A stretch of DNA of 56,085 nucleotides from Furfurilactobacillus siliginis (GTDB lineage: Bacteria > Bacillota > Bacilli > Lactobacillales > Lactobacillaceae), in assembly GCF_001437435.1 (NCBI RefSeq), contig NZ_JQCB01000010.1:1-56085 (forward strand), written 5' to 3'. Below the pieces are notes generated by a model. It saw only the letters and a program-made list of their open reading frames with translations. It searched no databases and had not been told where the DNA came from. Position numbers and translations under genes: made by a program. Each line of letters starts with the position of its first letter. Positions within the stretch are counted from its first letter, which is position 1. This document shows positions 1 to 9,021 of this stretch, one piece after another.

Positions 1-62
1 GTTTCGTCTTAACATTGTTCAGTTTTCAAAGATCTACTTCGTTGCCTCAAGACAACTTTTAT
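1..62 (-). other. probable rRNA operon leader (partial, runs off window)
   Basis: On the minus strand positions 31-13 read CTTTGAAAACTGAACAATG, the kind of sequence found in the leader just before 16S rRNA (and in rRNA spacers) of lactobacilli. It lies directly downstream of two rRNA-like promoters (63-185). The 16S gene itself would lie left of position 1 and is not seen. The identification is from memory of the motif. Confidence 0.55.
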
Positions 63-185
63 ACTATATCATTTGACCATTTCTTGGTCAAGGATAATTA
101 TCAGGAAATATTTACTGCAACGCTTGTTGCTCAAGCACTCCCTGACAACATAAGTTATCTTAGCAAAGCACTATAAGCCGGTCAA
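63..185 (-). promoter_or_regulatory. tandem P1/P2 rRNA-type promoters
   Basis: Minus strand. The upstream promoter has -35 TTGACC (180-185), a 17-base spacer and -10 TAAGAT (157-162). The downstream promoter has -35 TTGACC (86-91), a 17-base spacer and -10 TATAGT (63-68). Two strong promoters with identical -35 boxes about 94 bases apart, pointing at a GAAAACTGAACAA leader, match the P1/P2 arrangement of rrn operons in Bacilli. Confidence 0.65.
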
Positions 186-361
186 GCTAAAATATACCAA
201 CTATGACTTGTAACTGGTGATGCAAAACTGGGATTCTCAAATAAAACACACGGTTCGTTCACTAATAGTTCGGAAAAACACCGACACTGCTTCTTCAACG
301 CATCGTCGTGTCGTTAAAACCCCCGACAATTCCACTACTCGATTTTAGAAATCACGAACAA
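186..361. other. intergenic, nothing recognised
   Basis: Between the rRNA-type promoters and the ltaS terminator I see no gene. There is a weak possible hairpin formed by CGACAC and GTGTCG around 283-314, without a clear role. Confidence 0.4.
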
Positions 362-392
362 AAAAAGATTCCACAAAATGTGGAATCTTTTT
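362..392 (-). terminator. terminator of ltaS
   Basis: A 14-base perfect stem (AAAAAGATTCCACA, 362-375, with its complement at 379-392) and a 3-base loop. On the minus strand it is followed by a run of seven T. It overlaps the very end region of ltaS (stop at 395). Confidence 0.9.
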
Positions 393-394
393 GA

Positions 395-2473
395 TTACTT
401 CTCTTTAGCTAGTTCTGGTGCATCTGTCTGGAAGTCTTTAACAGTAGATTTACCATTGTTTTTACTCTGAACACTCGTTGGATTTTCCTCTTGTTCACGC
501 TTCAAACGTGCCTTCGTTGCTTTCACTGAGTAGTCATAGTCACCAACGTCGACCTTTTTAAACCCAGTTGGCGTATAGAAACGTAGTAAGTCCTTGGTCA
601 TAATCTTGTCGGAAAGACTCAAGACCTTGTTTACGTGGTCTTGATCATCCCCAACCCGTTCCTTCTGGTTAGCCGATAGATTCATTAGCTTACCTGTAGC
701 TGTGTCATAGACTTGTCCACCGACCTTCGTGAATTGTGGTGTGACAAAGTTACCATCTCTAAACGGCACAATTTGGTTCCGTTGAGTCGATAACAGGTCT
801 TGACCTAACATCATGTAATTACCTGTCGTCCGAATACCAAGTAGATCCATCATGGTTGGTAAGGCATCAATTTCACCACCGTAAGTATGGTTAATTCCCC
901 CTTGTACACCAGGGGCATGAATCATAAACGGTACCTTTTGGAACATTGCTAGATCATAATTGGTCACTTTCTTCTTACCTAGTAACTTAGCAATCGCAGG
1001 ACGATGGTTATTTGAAATACCATAGTGATCTCCATAGACAACAATCATTGAGTTGTCATACAGATTCGTCTTCTTAAGGTAGTTAATAAACTGACCAAAA
1101 GCTTGATCAAGGTAATGTGCGGTGACAACATAACCATCCACGGTATTGTCACCCGTGTTGGTTTGTGGGAAATCTGCATCCTTCTTACCTAGTAAGTATG
1201 GATAATGGTTAGTGACCGTGATCACTTTGGCATAAAACGGCTGTGGCAACTTCTGTAAATAGTTCACAGAATCGCGTAGGAAGATCTTATCCTTTAGCCC
1301 ATACCCGACATTGTAACTTGGTTTATCGGCATTAGGATAAAACGACTTACTGAAGAAGTTCTCATAGCCCCATGACTTATACGTATTTCCACGGTTCCAA
1401 AAACTTGGTACATCCCCATGCATGGCCGCAGTGGTGTATCCGTGTTGCGCCATAATCGCCGGTGCTGCCTGGAAAGTATTCCCAGTTCCGTAACTAATCA
1501 TAGCTGAACCTGTTGGTAAACCGTAAAGCGAATTTTCTAACATGGTTTCGGCATCTGAAGTCTTCCCTTGCGCAACCTGATGGAAGAAGTTATCAAAACC
1601 AATGGTATTTTGATCATGATAGAACGCATTAATGTTAGGGGTAACTTCTTGCCCCTTCCATTTATAGTCAACTAAGAATTGCTGGAAACTCTCCAAATGG
1701 AAAACAAAAACGTTCTTTCCTTGCTCCTTACCAAAATACTGGAAGTTCTCCCCAGCCGGGTTTTCCTTCAGATACTGTTGGACGGACTTTAGATCTGCCT
1801 TAGACGCATGGCTACGACCACTTGCCTGTTGATGCGTTTGGTAAGCATTAAAAGCAGCATACTCGTTTAATCCTAAGTATTTAACAATATAGTTATTATC
1901 AAACGTTCTCGTCAGTAAACCAGAACGATCTTTTACAGACATTCCATAGTCGACCATCATCAGTGCAACTGAGAAAATCGTCATCGTCGCAGCAAAACGC
2001 TTTTTAATGGGACGCTTATCAACCTTAATGACTTTGACTAACAATAAGATAATCAAAACAAGGATATCTAAAAACACTAGTAAGTCAGTCCCGTGCAAAA
2101 TACCGGCTAACGACTTACCTAAATTATTATCAACTGAACCTGATCCCTTAACGATACCCACAGATAGGAAGTCAGAGAATTCCCGATAGTACAAAATATT
2201 AGCGAATAACCAAATACTCTGTAAGGCATCAATAATCAGCATCAACCAGTAAGCTAATTTCCCGCGGAAATACAACGCAATTCCGAAGAGTAAAAGTGCT
2301 GTCGGTAATGGGTTTAACGCTAGAATAAATTGTTGAATTGGTGTTTCAACGCCCAACGTAAACTTTGTTCGGTATGCAATGTAGGTTTTCAACCAAAATA
2401 ACGCGGTCACCAATACAAAGAAGCCTAATGTCGTGTTTAGTTTGGCATAAAGGCCCTTGAAGAAATTCGCCAT
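395..2473 (-). CDS. ltaS: lipoteichoic acid synthase LtaS
   Basis: Polymerises glycerol phosphate from phosphatidylglycerol onto a glycolipid anchor at the outer face of the membrane. The 692-residue protein has five N-terminal membrane segments (about residues 15-180) followed by an extracellular sulfatase-fold domain. The catalytic threonine is T305 in GKTSD; the metal-binding Glu lies in HLESFQ (E260), and the later GDHYG and THYGG segments fit the family. An upstream in-frame GTG (2488) lies in the ribosome site, so I take the ATG at 2473, preceded by GGAGG with 8 bases spacing. It is transcribed alone from a promoter near 2584-2611 and ends in a strong hairpin. The lafA-lafB anchor genes lie just upstream on the same strand, consistent with its role. 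Length is typical for the family. Confidence 0.95.
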   Translation of the reverse strand: MANFFKGLYAKLNTTLGFFVLVTALFWLKTYIAYRTKFTLGVETPIQQFILALNPLPTALLLFGIALYFRGKLAYWLMLIIDALQSIWLFANILYYREFSDFLSVGIVKGSGSVDNNLGKSLAGILHGTDLLVFLDILVLIILLLVKVIKVDKRPIKKRFAATMTIFSVALMMVDYGMSVKDRSGLLTRTFDNNYIVKYLGLNEYAAFNAYQTHQQASGRSHASKADLKSVQQYLKENPAGENFQYFGKEQGKNVFVFHLESFQQFLVDYKWKGQEVTPNINAFYHDQNTIGFDNFFHQVAQGKTSDAETMLENSLYGLPTGSAMISYGTGNTFQAAPAIMAQHGYTTAAMHGDVPSFWNRGNTYKSWGYENFFSKSFYPNADKPSYNVGYGLKDKIFLRDSVNYLQKLPQPFYAKVITVTNHYPYLLGKKDADFPQTNTGDNTVDGYVVTAHYLDQAFGQFINYLKKTNLYDNSMIVVYGDHYGISNNHRPAIAKLLGKKKVTNYDLAMFQKVPFMIHAPGVQGGINHTYGGEIDALPTMMDLLGIRTTGNYMMLGQDLLSTQRNQIVPFRDGNFVTPQFTKVGGQVYDTATGKLMNLSANQKERVGDDQDHVNKVLSLSDKIMTKDLLRFYTPTGFKKVDVGDYDYSVKATKARLKREQEENPTSVQSKNNGKSTVKDFQTDAPELAKEK

Positions 2474-2583
2474 GTGTTTTTCCTCCACTCTTTAGGGCTC
2501 ATCAGCACCTAAAGATGTCATCATCTATTGAATCAGCCACGCAGTCTTTAAAACTATTTTAACCGTGTGCTCAACAAGTCAAT

Positions 2584-2611
2584 ATTATAAACAAGCCATG
2601 CGCAATTTCAA
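2584..2611 (-). promoter_or_regulatory. probable ltaS promoter
   Basis: Minus strand TTGAAA (2606-2611), 16-base spacer, TATAAT (2584-2589), about 110 bases before the ltaS start. A second weaker candidate (TTGACT with TAAAAT) follows closely. Confidence 0.6.
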
Positions 2612-2673
2612 ACACTCATGCTGGTTCTTCATAAATTCTTAGTTGTCCTTGTAATTCATAAGTAAATAAAAAT

Positions 2674-2708
2674 GGGTTCGAGGCAAACATAACTTTTGCC
2701 TCGAACCC
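2674..2708 (-). terminator. terminator of the lafA-lafB-ykuJ operon
   Basis: Stem of 14 bases (GGGTTCGAGGCAAA, 2674-2687, with its complement at 2695-2708) and a 7-base loop, followed on the minus strand by ATTTTTATTTA. It belongs to the hairpins with a GAGGCAAA/TTTGCCTC core seen repeatedly in this window. Confidence 0.85.
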
Positions 2709-2742
2709 TATTGTGTTTTACAGATTTATACGACAAATCATA

Positions 2743-2800
2743 GGTCAACCCCATACGGTCGTTTTAGGTCTTGCGCATGGCTTCCCGATTAGAATCCGCA
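2743..2800 (-). repeat. partial copy of the 115-bp hairpin repeat (copy E1)
   Basis: Contains TACGGTCGTTTTAGGTCTTG followed by a GGCTTCCCGATT segment, nearly identical to the same part of the full copy at 2807-2916. Only one half of the unit is present, so it looks like a truncated tandem duplicate. Confidence 0.75.
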
Positions 2801-2806
2801 AACGCG

Positions 2807-2916
2807 AAACATAAATCAAGCCACTGTACAGACTACAAACCACCTACCGGGTTACAAACCAACCCGTACGGTCGTTTTAGGTCTTGCTCGCGGCTTCCCG
2901 ATTTATATTCCGCTCT
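2807..2916 (-). repeat. diverged full copy of the 115-bp hairpin repeat (copy E2)
   Basis: Aligns along its length with the reverse complement of copy B (47388-47500): shared blocks include ACCACCTACCGGGTT, CGTACGG and TTCTAGGTCTTGCTCG-like sequence. It starts about 5 bases after the stop codon of the ykuJ-like gene. The outer GTGGGACAAAAGTC arms are eroded. Confidence 0.75.
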
Positions 2917-2921
2917 CTTCT

Positions 2922-3179
2922 TTAAAAAACAGCGGTAAATTCACTCAGTGCATCATACACGGCCACTGCGACCATATCAATGTTGTCGTAACTAAAAGCA
3001 GGTTCTGTACGTGCATCTTGCACCGTCCAATCACCAGTTCCATGATCGAACGTCACTTTGCAAACAGCGACGCCAAATTGTTCAAAGTAACGCGTCTGAA
3101 CAGTCTGGCGATCGTCTACCTGCATCGCTCGCAGCCGTCTTAAAATCGTTTCAAGCTGTGTTTCTGTTTCTTTACTCAT
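2922..3179 (-). CDS. YkuJ-like (DUF1797) small protein
   Basis: 85-residue cytoplasmic protein of unknown function. The segment TYPFDNIDM-like (here SYDNIDMVAVAVYDALSEF) near the C-terminus and the pattern RYFE..G..VC.V in the middle match the YkuJ family of Firmicutes as I remember it. The start ATG at 3179 overlaps the stop of the upstream flippase-like gene by four bases (ATGA), so the two are translationally coupled, and it has AAGGA at proper spacing. It is the last gene of the lafA operon, followed by repeat elements and a terminator. Nothing in the sequence shows its role. Confidence 0.75.
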   Translation of the reverse strand: MSKETETQLETILRRLRAMQVDDRQTVQTRYFEQFGVAVCKVTFDHGTGDWTVQDARTEPAFSYDNIDMVAVAVYDALSEFTAVF

Positions 3180-4237
3180 GATTTATTCCTTAATCTGTGC
3201 AAAATTCGATGATTCTCACGAGGCTCTTCGCTTACCTTATCCGGTTTCAAAGCAATTGCCCACATACCAGCAAATAATCCTAGATAATACGTGATTACCC
3301 GCCATAAAATCATCGCCAACACTAGCTTTGATCGTGTTGTCACATAGCTAGCAAACAACGCCTCAAAACTAAACTCGGCGCCACCCGCCCCACCAGGAAT
3401 GGGAAACAGTGAAATAACCATCACAATCAAGATGTGCAACGCCGTCACCATCAAAACGTTCACATGGTGATATCCAAGGGACAGCATAATGAAATATGGA
3501 ATCAAATAGTAAATTGCCAACTGTCCTAGTGTCAGTAAAGTAACGTGTAGCATTAGCCGCCACTGCGATTTAATCCGCACACTTTCATGATAGAAAGAAT
3601 CGATTTTTTCATCTAGCGTAATCCGCCAGTTTTCATAACGTTCCGGCTTTACAAACCACCGCGCTGGCTTTAAACATAAATTGACCAAGCGCTTAGTGAA
3701 GGAGTGCCAGAACATGATCATTAATAGACCGACAATCACAACTAAGTGAATCAAAAAACCGAAGACCACAAACAGCGCAAAGTAATGTAACTTTGCTGCT
3801 AGGAACTGGAACCCAATCGCCAAGGCAATCAAAAAGTTGATCACAATCATGGCTTGATACACCACAAACTTCATTAACAATACGGAACTGGCACGGCCCC
3901 CATCGACACCTGTTTGAATCATTGCGACAAGTTGTGCCGGTTGTCCACCACTAGAAAATGGCGTTATTCCGTTAAATAGTTGTTCTATTAGTGGAATTCG
4001 TAGCGCGTCTTTAAAAGTGAATCCAGATAACCGGTCATTCACGAACACTTGCACAATCCGTGCTTCAATCAGTAGATAGCCGACCATACAACCAATGGCA
4101 ACTAATAGCCACCACACATTAATATGCACTAAATCATGTAACAGTTGGGTTAATGCAACATTTCTCAAGGAGTAGGCAAAAATCCCCATCCCAATCAGTA
4201 CCATAATCACTAATACAATTCGATTTCGTCGGGACAT
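3176..4237 (-). CDS. flippase-like integral membrane protein (YbhN/UPF0104, LPG synthase membrane-domain family)
   Basis: 353-residue protein with about eight membrane segments and the GGAGG-type loop (PIPGGAGGAEFSFEALF) typical of the lysylphosphatidylglycerol synthase transmembrane family, but without the catalytic aminoacyl-transfer domain of MprF. An upstream ATG (4279) exists inside lafB, but AAAGGGG followed five bases later by the ATG at 4237 makes the latter the better start. The gene begins 2 bases after lafB and overlaps the ykuJ-like gene by 4, so it is part of the lafA-lafB operon. By context it may move a glycolipid across the membrane, but this is inference only. Confidence 0.85.
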   Translation of the reverse strand: MSRRNRIVLVIMVLIGMGIFAYSLRNVALTQLLHDLVHINVWWLLVAIGCMVGYLLIEARIVQVFVNDRLSGFTFKDALRIPLIEQLFNGITPFSSGGQPAQLVAMIQTGVDGGRASSVLLMKFVVYQAMIVINFLIALAIGFQFLAAKLHYFALFVVFGFLIHLVVIVGLLMIMFWHSFTKRLVNLCLKPARWFVKPERYENWRITLDEKIDSFYHESVRIKSQWRLMLHVTLLTLGQLAIYYLIPYFIMLSLGYHHVNVLMVTALHILIVMVISLFPIPGGAGGAEFSFEALFASYVTTRSKLVLAMILWRVITYYLGLFAGMWAIALKPDKVSEEPRENHRILHRLRNKS

Positions 4238-4239
4238 AG

Positions 4240-5262
4240 CTACCCCTTTCTGGCCTGTTGATGGTAGAAATGGCGCCATATCTGAGCAAGATGCTCCGCT
4301 GAGTATTTATCAGCGGCCAATAAGGACTGATCATGCAGATACTTCATACCTGCCGGATTTTGTTGTAAAGCTAATAACTTATGCTGCATATCATCAACAT
4401 CTTCGGCACCTTCGTAGTAACCGTCAATGATTGCATGATATAAATCTAAGTCACGTAACAACACTGGTGTACCACAACTGAATGCTTCCAAAACAGACAT
4501 CGGAAACAACTCATTATAAGACGGCAGTAGGAATAAATCCGCCATATTATAGTAATCAACCAGCTGTTCACGAGGAACGATGCCAGGGAATGAAAGGTTT
4601 GCAGGTGGATTGTCCACGACTTTTTTCAATTCATCGTAGCCATCTGTCATCCGTCCAAAGGAAAATCCACCAGCCCAAATAAATTGGATTTCAGGATTAG
4701 CCTTGGCCAGTTTAATGAAGTCAGGCACCCCTTTACGTTCTTGAATCTGTCCAATCCCCAGAACTGTAAAGCGTTGCAGCTCATAATGGTGCTGCTTCCG
4801 CAATACATCGCGCTGATCACGCGTAACCTCATGAAATTCCTTTTCTGAAACAAAATTAGGAATGTAGCTTATCTTACCGCGAGCAATCCCATAAGCCTCG
4901 AGTTTCGCAATAAATGTCGGGTTGACCACTACTAAGTGATCCATTCGCTTGTAAAAAGCAATCAGGTACCGATTAAAGACTTGACGGGCAATTGGTGGCA
5001 AACGCAAACTTCCCTCCAACGTTTCCGGTAGAAAGTGAACATACCCCACTTTTGTACCGCGACCTGGAAAGAATGTTGATAAGAAGTAAGAAAAGTTAAC
5101 CGTGTGATAATGTGAAATGTCCGCCCTTGACCATTTATTAATGCGCACATCGAACTCATCGGTCAAATGATCCTGCAATAATTTCGTTAGTTCCATGTAT
5201 GCACTGCCCACCCCTTGTCCAGGTACAGAGGTCGCCGCAGAAAACATATTAATTCGTAACAT
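4240..5262 (-). CDS. lafB: GT4 glycosyltransferase, LafB-like (second sugar of LTA glycolipid anchor)
   Basis: 340 residues, a GT-B fold family 4 glycosyltransferase. The N-terminal half holds the acceptor domain; the C-terminal half has the nucleotide-sugar signature (GIGQIQERKGVPDF, then the E-x7-E-like stretch LLPSYNELFPMSVLEAFSCGTPVL). The N-terminus and length match the Listeria LafB / Enterococcus BgsA type that adds the second sugar to glucosyl-diacylglycerol. The start ATG has GTAAGGGGACATT before it. It lies 74 bases downstream of lafA, with a hairpin between them, and directly upstream of the flippase-like gene. Sugar specificity (glucose or galactose) cannot be read from the sequence. 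Confidence 0.85.
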   Translation of the reverse strand: MLRINMFSAATSVPGQGVGSAYMELTKLLQDHLTDEFDVRINKWSRADISHYHTVNFSYFLSTFFPGRGTKVGYVHFLPETLEGSLRLPPIARQVFNRYLIAFYKRMDHLVVVNPTFIAKLEAYGIARGKISYIPNFVSEKEFHEVTRDQRDVLRKQHHYELQRFTVLGIGQIQERKGVPDFIKLAKANPEIQFIWAGGFSFGRMTDGYDELKKVVDNPPANLSFPGIVPREQLVDYYNMADLFLLPSYNELFPMSVLEAFSCGTPVLLRDLDLYHAIIDGYYEGAEDVDDMQHKLLALQQNPAGMKYLHDQSLLAADKYSAEHLAQIWRHFYHQQARKG

Positions 5263-5292
5263 AATGTCCCCTTACATTTAATGGTAAACATG

Positions 5293-5329
5293 AAAACACG
5301 CATCCCCGACAGCCGGACATGCGTGTTTT
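5293..5329 (-). terminator. hairpin between lafA and lafB (possible partial terminator or processing site)
   Basis: Perfect 11-base stem (AAAACACGCAT, 5293-5303, with ATGCGTGTTTT, 5319-5329) and a 15-base loop. On the minus strand only a short TTTT belongs to the stem and no further T run follows, so it would terminate weakly. It may lower lafB relative to lafA. Confidence 0.55.
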
Positions 5330-5336
5330 ACGTGGT

Positions 5337-6515
5337 TTAATCGCTCAACTTGGCTGATTTTTCACTATCATCCTGATAAAGTAGCTGTGCATCTGCATAA
5401 AATTGAATAATCCGTTTACCAAATGCATCTGCAGAAATTTCGTAAAGAATCCGTTGGCGCGTCGTTTCATCCGTCACGTCAACATTCCCCGCTAGATAAT
5501 TCGCAACTGCACTGACAAATTCGCCTTGCTTGTGGAATGTTTGACCCACGGCTGGTGAGCTTAATAACTCATCCGCGTAAGGACTACTCATAACCACAAT
5601 TGGTAAATGCGCCGCGATTGCTTCAATGTACGTCAATCCTTGTGATTCAGAATCACTGGCCGACACAAACACATCTGCCATTTGATAATACTGCCCAACA
5701 CGCTCGTTGACCACTTCTCCAGTGAAAGTCACGTGATCCGTTAATTTCATTGTCGTGACCTGACGCTCCAAATCGGCTCGTGCAGGTCCGTCACCAACGA
5801 TAACTAATTGTGCAGTTGGTTGCTGACTCAAGATATCTGGCAATGCCATAATAACTTCATGAATGTTTTTTTCGAATGCTAACCGTGATAATGACAACAT
5901 GACTGGCGTGTCATCGGCAAAGCCCAGTTCCTGGCGCAAATGCCCTGCTTGCGATTGCTCAAACTGCGGTAAATTAACACCTGTCGGGATAACTCGAATC
6001 GGTGTCTTAATGCCATACTCAGTCAATGTATCCAATACACGATCTGATGGTGCAACGACACCTTCCACACCATGTAGATATGCACGCGTCATCGACCGAA
6101 CTTGCTTTGGCCGCAGCAGTTTACCGTTCGCCACATAATGTAGATAATCTTCATACATCGTGTGGTAGGTATGTACGACAGGAATTTTAAGTGAATGGGC
6201 AATAAACTTTCCCATCAAGCCCATTGAAAACTCTGTTTGTGTATGAATAATGTCTAAATGAAGATCCTTCGCAATTTGCAACGCATGAAAGACACCGCGC
6301 ACTGCAATACGACGATCAGTGAATGATACAAACGGCACCGATGGGAATCGAAAAATATTCCGTTCATACACATCTTTATCAACCTTAGGATCCGTTGACG
6401 TAAAGATATAAACTGAATGCCCGTTTTGTTCTAACTGGTCCCGAAGGGTTTTGATCGAAGTGGCTACACCACTTACCTGCGGAAAATATGTATCAGTAAA
6501 TATGCCAATATTCAC
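5337..6515 (-). CDS. lafA: GT4 glycosyltransferase LafA (1,2-diacylglycerol 3-glucosyltransferase)
   Basis: 392 residues. Makes monoglucosyl-diacylglycerol, the first step of the LTA glycolipid anchor. The N-terminus NIGIFTDTYFPQVSGVATSI, followed by HTQTEFSMG, HTYHTMYEDY and the E-x7-E-type SASDSESQGLTYIEA region, is characteristic of the LafA/BgsB/almGS group. The furthest upstream ATG (6554) is not supported; GTG at 6515 has AGAAGGGGG at a suitable distance and gives the family N-terminus. A strong promoter (6560-6588) precedes it and lafB follows. The C-terminal tail is a little longer than in Listeria. Confidence 0.9.
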   Translation of the reverse strand: MNIGIFTDTYFPQVSGVATSIKTLRDQLEQNGHSVYIFTSTDPKVDKDVYERNIFRFPSVPFVSFTDRRIAVRGVFHALQIAKDLHLDIIHTQTEFSMGLMGKFIAHSLKIPVVHTYHTMYEDYLHYVANGKLLRPKQVRSMTRAYLHGVEGVVAPSDRVLDTLTEYGIKTPIRVIPTGVNLPQFEQSQAGHLRQELGFADDTPVMLSLSRLAFEKNIHEVIMALPDILSQQPTAQLVIVGDGPARADLERQVTTMKLTDHVTFTGEVVNERVGQYYQMADVFVSASDSESQGLTYIEAIAAHLPIVVMSSPYADELLSSPAVGQTFHKQGEFVSAVANYLAGNVDVTDETTRQRILYEISADAFGKRIIQFYADAQLLYQDDSEKSAKLSD

Positions 6516-6559
6516 GCTGGCGCCCCCTTCTGCCGAGTGTTCACAAATAATCAAGGTTC

Positions 6560-6588
6560 ATTATACGGACTGCTTGCAAGTTGTGCAA
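6560..6588 (-). promoter_or_regulatory. lafA operon promoter
   Basis: Minus strand TTGCAC (6583-6588), 17-base spacer, consensus TATAAT (6560-6565), 45 bases before the GTG start of lafA. Confidence 0.8.
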
Positions 6589-6724
6589 ATCATGTCAATG
6601 TCACAATGGTAACATTTTAACCCAGTATGCGTCTGCAAGCCAATCTCTGTAAGAACTTCTCCTGAATACAATAAAAAATTAACAATCTGCGCATAGGCCA
6701 AATAGACATCAATTTTTCCAAATA

Positions 6725-6767
6725 AAGAGGATCAACAGACGACATCACATCGTCTGTTGATCCTCTT
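6725..6767 (-). terminator. terminator of ptsHI
   Basis: 18-base perfect stem (AAGAGGATCAACAGACGA, 6725-6742, with its complement 6750-6767) with a 7-base loop, 21 bases past the ptsI stop. The T run after it is short (TATTTGG). Confidence 0.85.
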
Positions 6768-6787
6768 AAGTCGTCATTTTACAAAAA

Positions 6788-8518
6788 TTAGTCGTTCAGT
6801 TGATCCATGTAAGTCTTAACTAAGTCAGCAACTTCTTCGTTAGTTTCAACATCCAAAGCTTGTTCAACCAATTTTGCCGTTGACTTGGTATCCAATCGCT
6901 TCATTAATGAACGCGTCTGTAGCATCGACGTTGCACTCATTGAGTATTCGTCGAGCCCCATCCCCATCAATAATGGTACAGCAACCTGATCACCAGCCAT
7001 TTCACCACACATACCAGCCCACTTACCTTCTGCATGAGCAGCATCAATAACGCGTTTGATCAAGCGTAATAATGATGGGTTATATGGTTGGTATAAGTAG
7101 GAAACATGTTCGTTACCTCGATCAGCAGCAAACGTATACTGGATTAAGTCGTTGGTACCGATACTAAAGAAGTCAGCATACTTCGCCAATTTATCAGCAA
7201 TCAATACAGCGGCAGGAACTTCCATCATCATTCCGACGTCGATGTGATCGGCAACTTTAACACCATCGTTAATTAAGTTCTGCCGTTCTTCATCATAGAC
7301 AGCCCGTGCGCGTTTGAATTCGTCAACAGTCCCAATCATTGGGAACATAATGGCGATATTACCAAATGCTGAAGCACGTAGTAACGCACGCAATTGGGGA
7401 CGGAATAAATCAGGCTGTTTCAAACTAATCCGGATGGCCCGGTAGCCCAAGAAGGGATTCATTTCTTCAGGTAATGGCATGTAATCAAGATGCTTGTCAC
7501 CACCGATATCCATGGTCCGCACAACAACCTGCTTACCATGCATATCTTCAACGGCTTTTTTGTAAGCCTTGAATTGAGTTTCTTCATCAGGCAGTACTGA
7601 GCTGTCCATGTACAAGAATTCAGAACGGAATAACCCAACCGCTTCGCCACCGTCATCATTTACAGCAGCAACGTCATCTGGGGTTCCAATATTAGCGGCA
7701 ATGGTAAATGACTTGCCATCTTTAGAAACAGATGGTTCATCCCTTAACTTGTCCCATTCAGCCTTTTGCGCGGCAAAGTCCGCACCCTTTTTGGTGTAAC
7801 TTGCGACGTCATCATCAGATGGGTCAACCACCCCAATACCATCAAGTCCGTCGACAATCACCTTGTCGCCTTGCTTGATACTTGTAGTAGCTGTCTCAGC
7901 GCCAACAACGGCTGGAATTTCAAGGGTCCGACTCATGATGGCAGAATGTGATGTCCGACCACCTAAATCAGTGATAAACCCTTTTACATATTTGCGATCT
8001 AATTGCGCTGTGTCACTTGGCGTTAAATCATGCGCCACGATAACCACTTCAGAATTAATCAAAGCAGGATTAGGTAAATTCTTACCTAGCAAGTGACTCA
8101 TTACCCGTTTCGTAACGTCACGTACGTCAGCGGCCCGTTCTTGCATATAAACATTGTCGGTCATGCCCTCAAAGATTGCGATGAATCCATCGGTAACTTC
8201 CTTCAGTGCTTCTTCTGCATTAACTTTATCAGACTCGATCTTGCTTTCCATTTGGCCGACCATTTCTGGATCTTCCAAAATAGTGATATGTGCTTCAAAG
8301 ACTTCGGCTTCATCTGCGCCTAAGTTCTTTTCAGCAACTGCTTTGATCTGTTGTAATTCTGCTACTGATGCATCAAGAGCAGCGTGTAAACGTTGCTTTT
8401 CAGCATCTGTATCAGTCACTGTCTTCTTTTCAAACGTTAAATCCGGATCAACTAACATATAGGCCGAAGCAATGGCAACCCCATTACTTGCGGCGATCCC
8501 ACTTAGCTTCTGAGTCAT
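6788..8518 (-). CDS. ptsI: PTS Enzyme I (phosphoenolpyruvate-protein phosphotransferase)
   Basis: 576-residue cytoplasmic enzyme that takes phosphate from phosphoenolpyruvate and passes it to HPr, feeding all PTS sugar uptake. The phosphorylated histidine is H191 in [12 protein letters not shown]; the C-terminal PEP-binding barrel carries [21 protein letters not shown] and the catalytic-cysteine motif GMCGEMAGD. Length is normal. Its ATG overlaps the ptsH stop by one base (TAATG), so translation is coupled. It ends in a strong hairpin. Confidence 0.97.
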   Translation of the reverse strand: MTQKLSGIAASNGVAIASAYMLVDPDLTFEKKTVTDTDAEKQRLHAALDASVAELQQIKAVAEKNLGADEAEVFEAHITILEDPEMVGQMESKIESDKVNAEEALKEVTDGFIAIFEGMTDNVYMQERAADVRDVTKRVMSHLLGKNLPNPALINSEVVIVAHDLTPSDTAQLDRKYVKGFITDLGGRTSHSAIMSRTLEIPAVVGAETATTSIKQGDKVIVDGLDGIGVVDPSDDDVASYTKKGADFAAQKAEWDKLRDEPSVSKDGKSFTIAANIGTPDDVAAVNDDGGEAVGLFRSEFLYMDSSVLPDEETQFKAYKKAVEDMHGKQVVVRTMDIGGDKHLDYMPLPEEMNPFLGYRAIRISLKQPDLFRPQLRALLRASAFGNIAIMFPMIGTVDEFKRARAVYDEERQNLINDGVKVADHIDVGMMMEVPAAVLIADKLAKYADFFSIGTNDLIQYTFAADRGNEHVSYLYQPYNPSLLRLIKRVIDAAHAEGKWAGMCGEMAGDQVAVPLLMGMGLDEYSMSATSMLQTRSLMKRLDTKSTAKLVEQALDVETNEEVADLVKTYMDQLND

Positions 8519-8784
8519 TAGTCAGACAAACCTTCTTTTGTCATGGTGTCATTGATAGCTGCAATAGCGTCTTTTTCATCGGCACCGTCAGCAGAAATAG
8601 TTACATCTGCATCTTTACCAACACCCAATGACATAACACCCATGATGGATTTCAAGTTAACGGACTTGCCATCATAAGCCAAGTTGATTTCTGAAGAAAA
8701 CTTGGATGCGGTTTGGACAAGCAACGTTGCTGGACGTGCGTGTAAACCTGTGTCTGCGATAATGTGAAAGTCTTTTGATTCCAT
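8518..8784 (-). CDS. ptsH: HPr phosphocarrier protein
   Basis: 88 residues. Carries phosphate between Enzyme I and the sugar-specific PTS enzymes, and when phosphorylated on serine is the corepressor of CcpA. Both sites are present: H15 in GLHARPAT and S46 in [10 protein letters not shown]. Reading upstream in frame to 8898 is possible, but the ATG at 8784 follows AAGGAGAT and gives the exact family start and length. First gene of ptsHI. A cre-like site lies about 220 bases upstream. Confidence 0.97.
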   Translation of the reverse strand: MESKDFHIIADTGLHARPATLLVQTASKFSSEINLAYDGKSVNLKSIMGVMSLGVGKDADVTISADGADEKDAIAAINDTMTKEGLSD

Positions 8785-8867
8785 AATGAATGATCTCCTT
8801 ATTGTACAAAAATTTGTAAGGGATTTCTTTGCCGTAAAAACGGCGATTTTTGAATCACCTTCCGTAT

Positions 8868-8897
8868 CATAGTAGCATATGTTTTTTACAAAATACA
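8868..8897 (-). promoter_or_regulatory. probable ptsHI promoter
   Basis: Minus strand TTGTAT, 18-base spacer, TACTAT, then TSS region about 85 bases before ptsH. The -35 is a moderate match and the spacer slightly long. Confidence 0.5.
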
Positions 8898-9007
8898 ACC
8901 ATCTGCAAATGAAATTAGTAAGTTTCCGAAAGCGGTACCAAGGTTAATCCACCGCAGATGTGGTCTAGACCAAGGATTGTGTTACCTTCACCAATCCAAG
9001 ATTTTTT

Positions 9008-9021
9008 TGAAATCGTTTTCT
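9008..9021. promoter_or_regulatory. cre-like site upstream of ptsH
   Basis: TGAAATCGTTTTCT matches the catabolite-responsive consensus TGWAARCGYTWNCW at 13 of 14 positions. It lies well upstream of the ptsH promoter in a 413-base gene-free region (8785-9197) in which I see nothing else apart from a possible end-of-operon sequence for the 60-aa gene. Confidence 0.5.
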
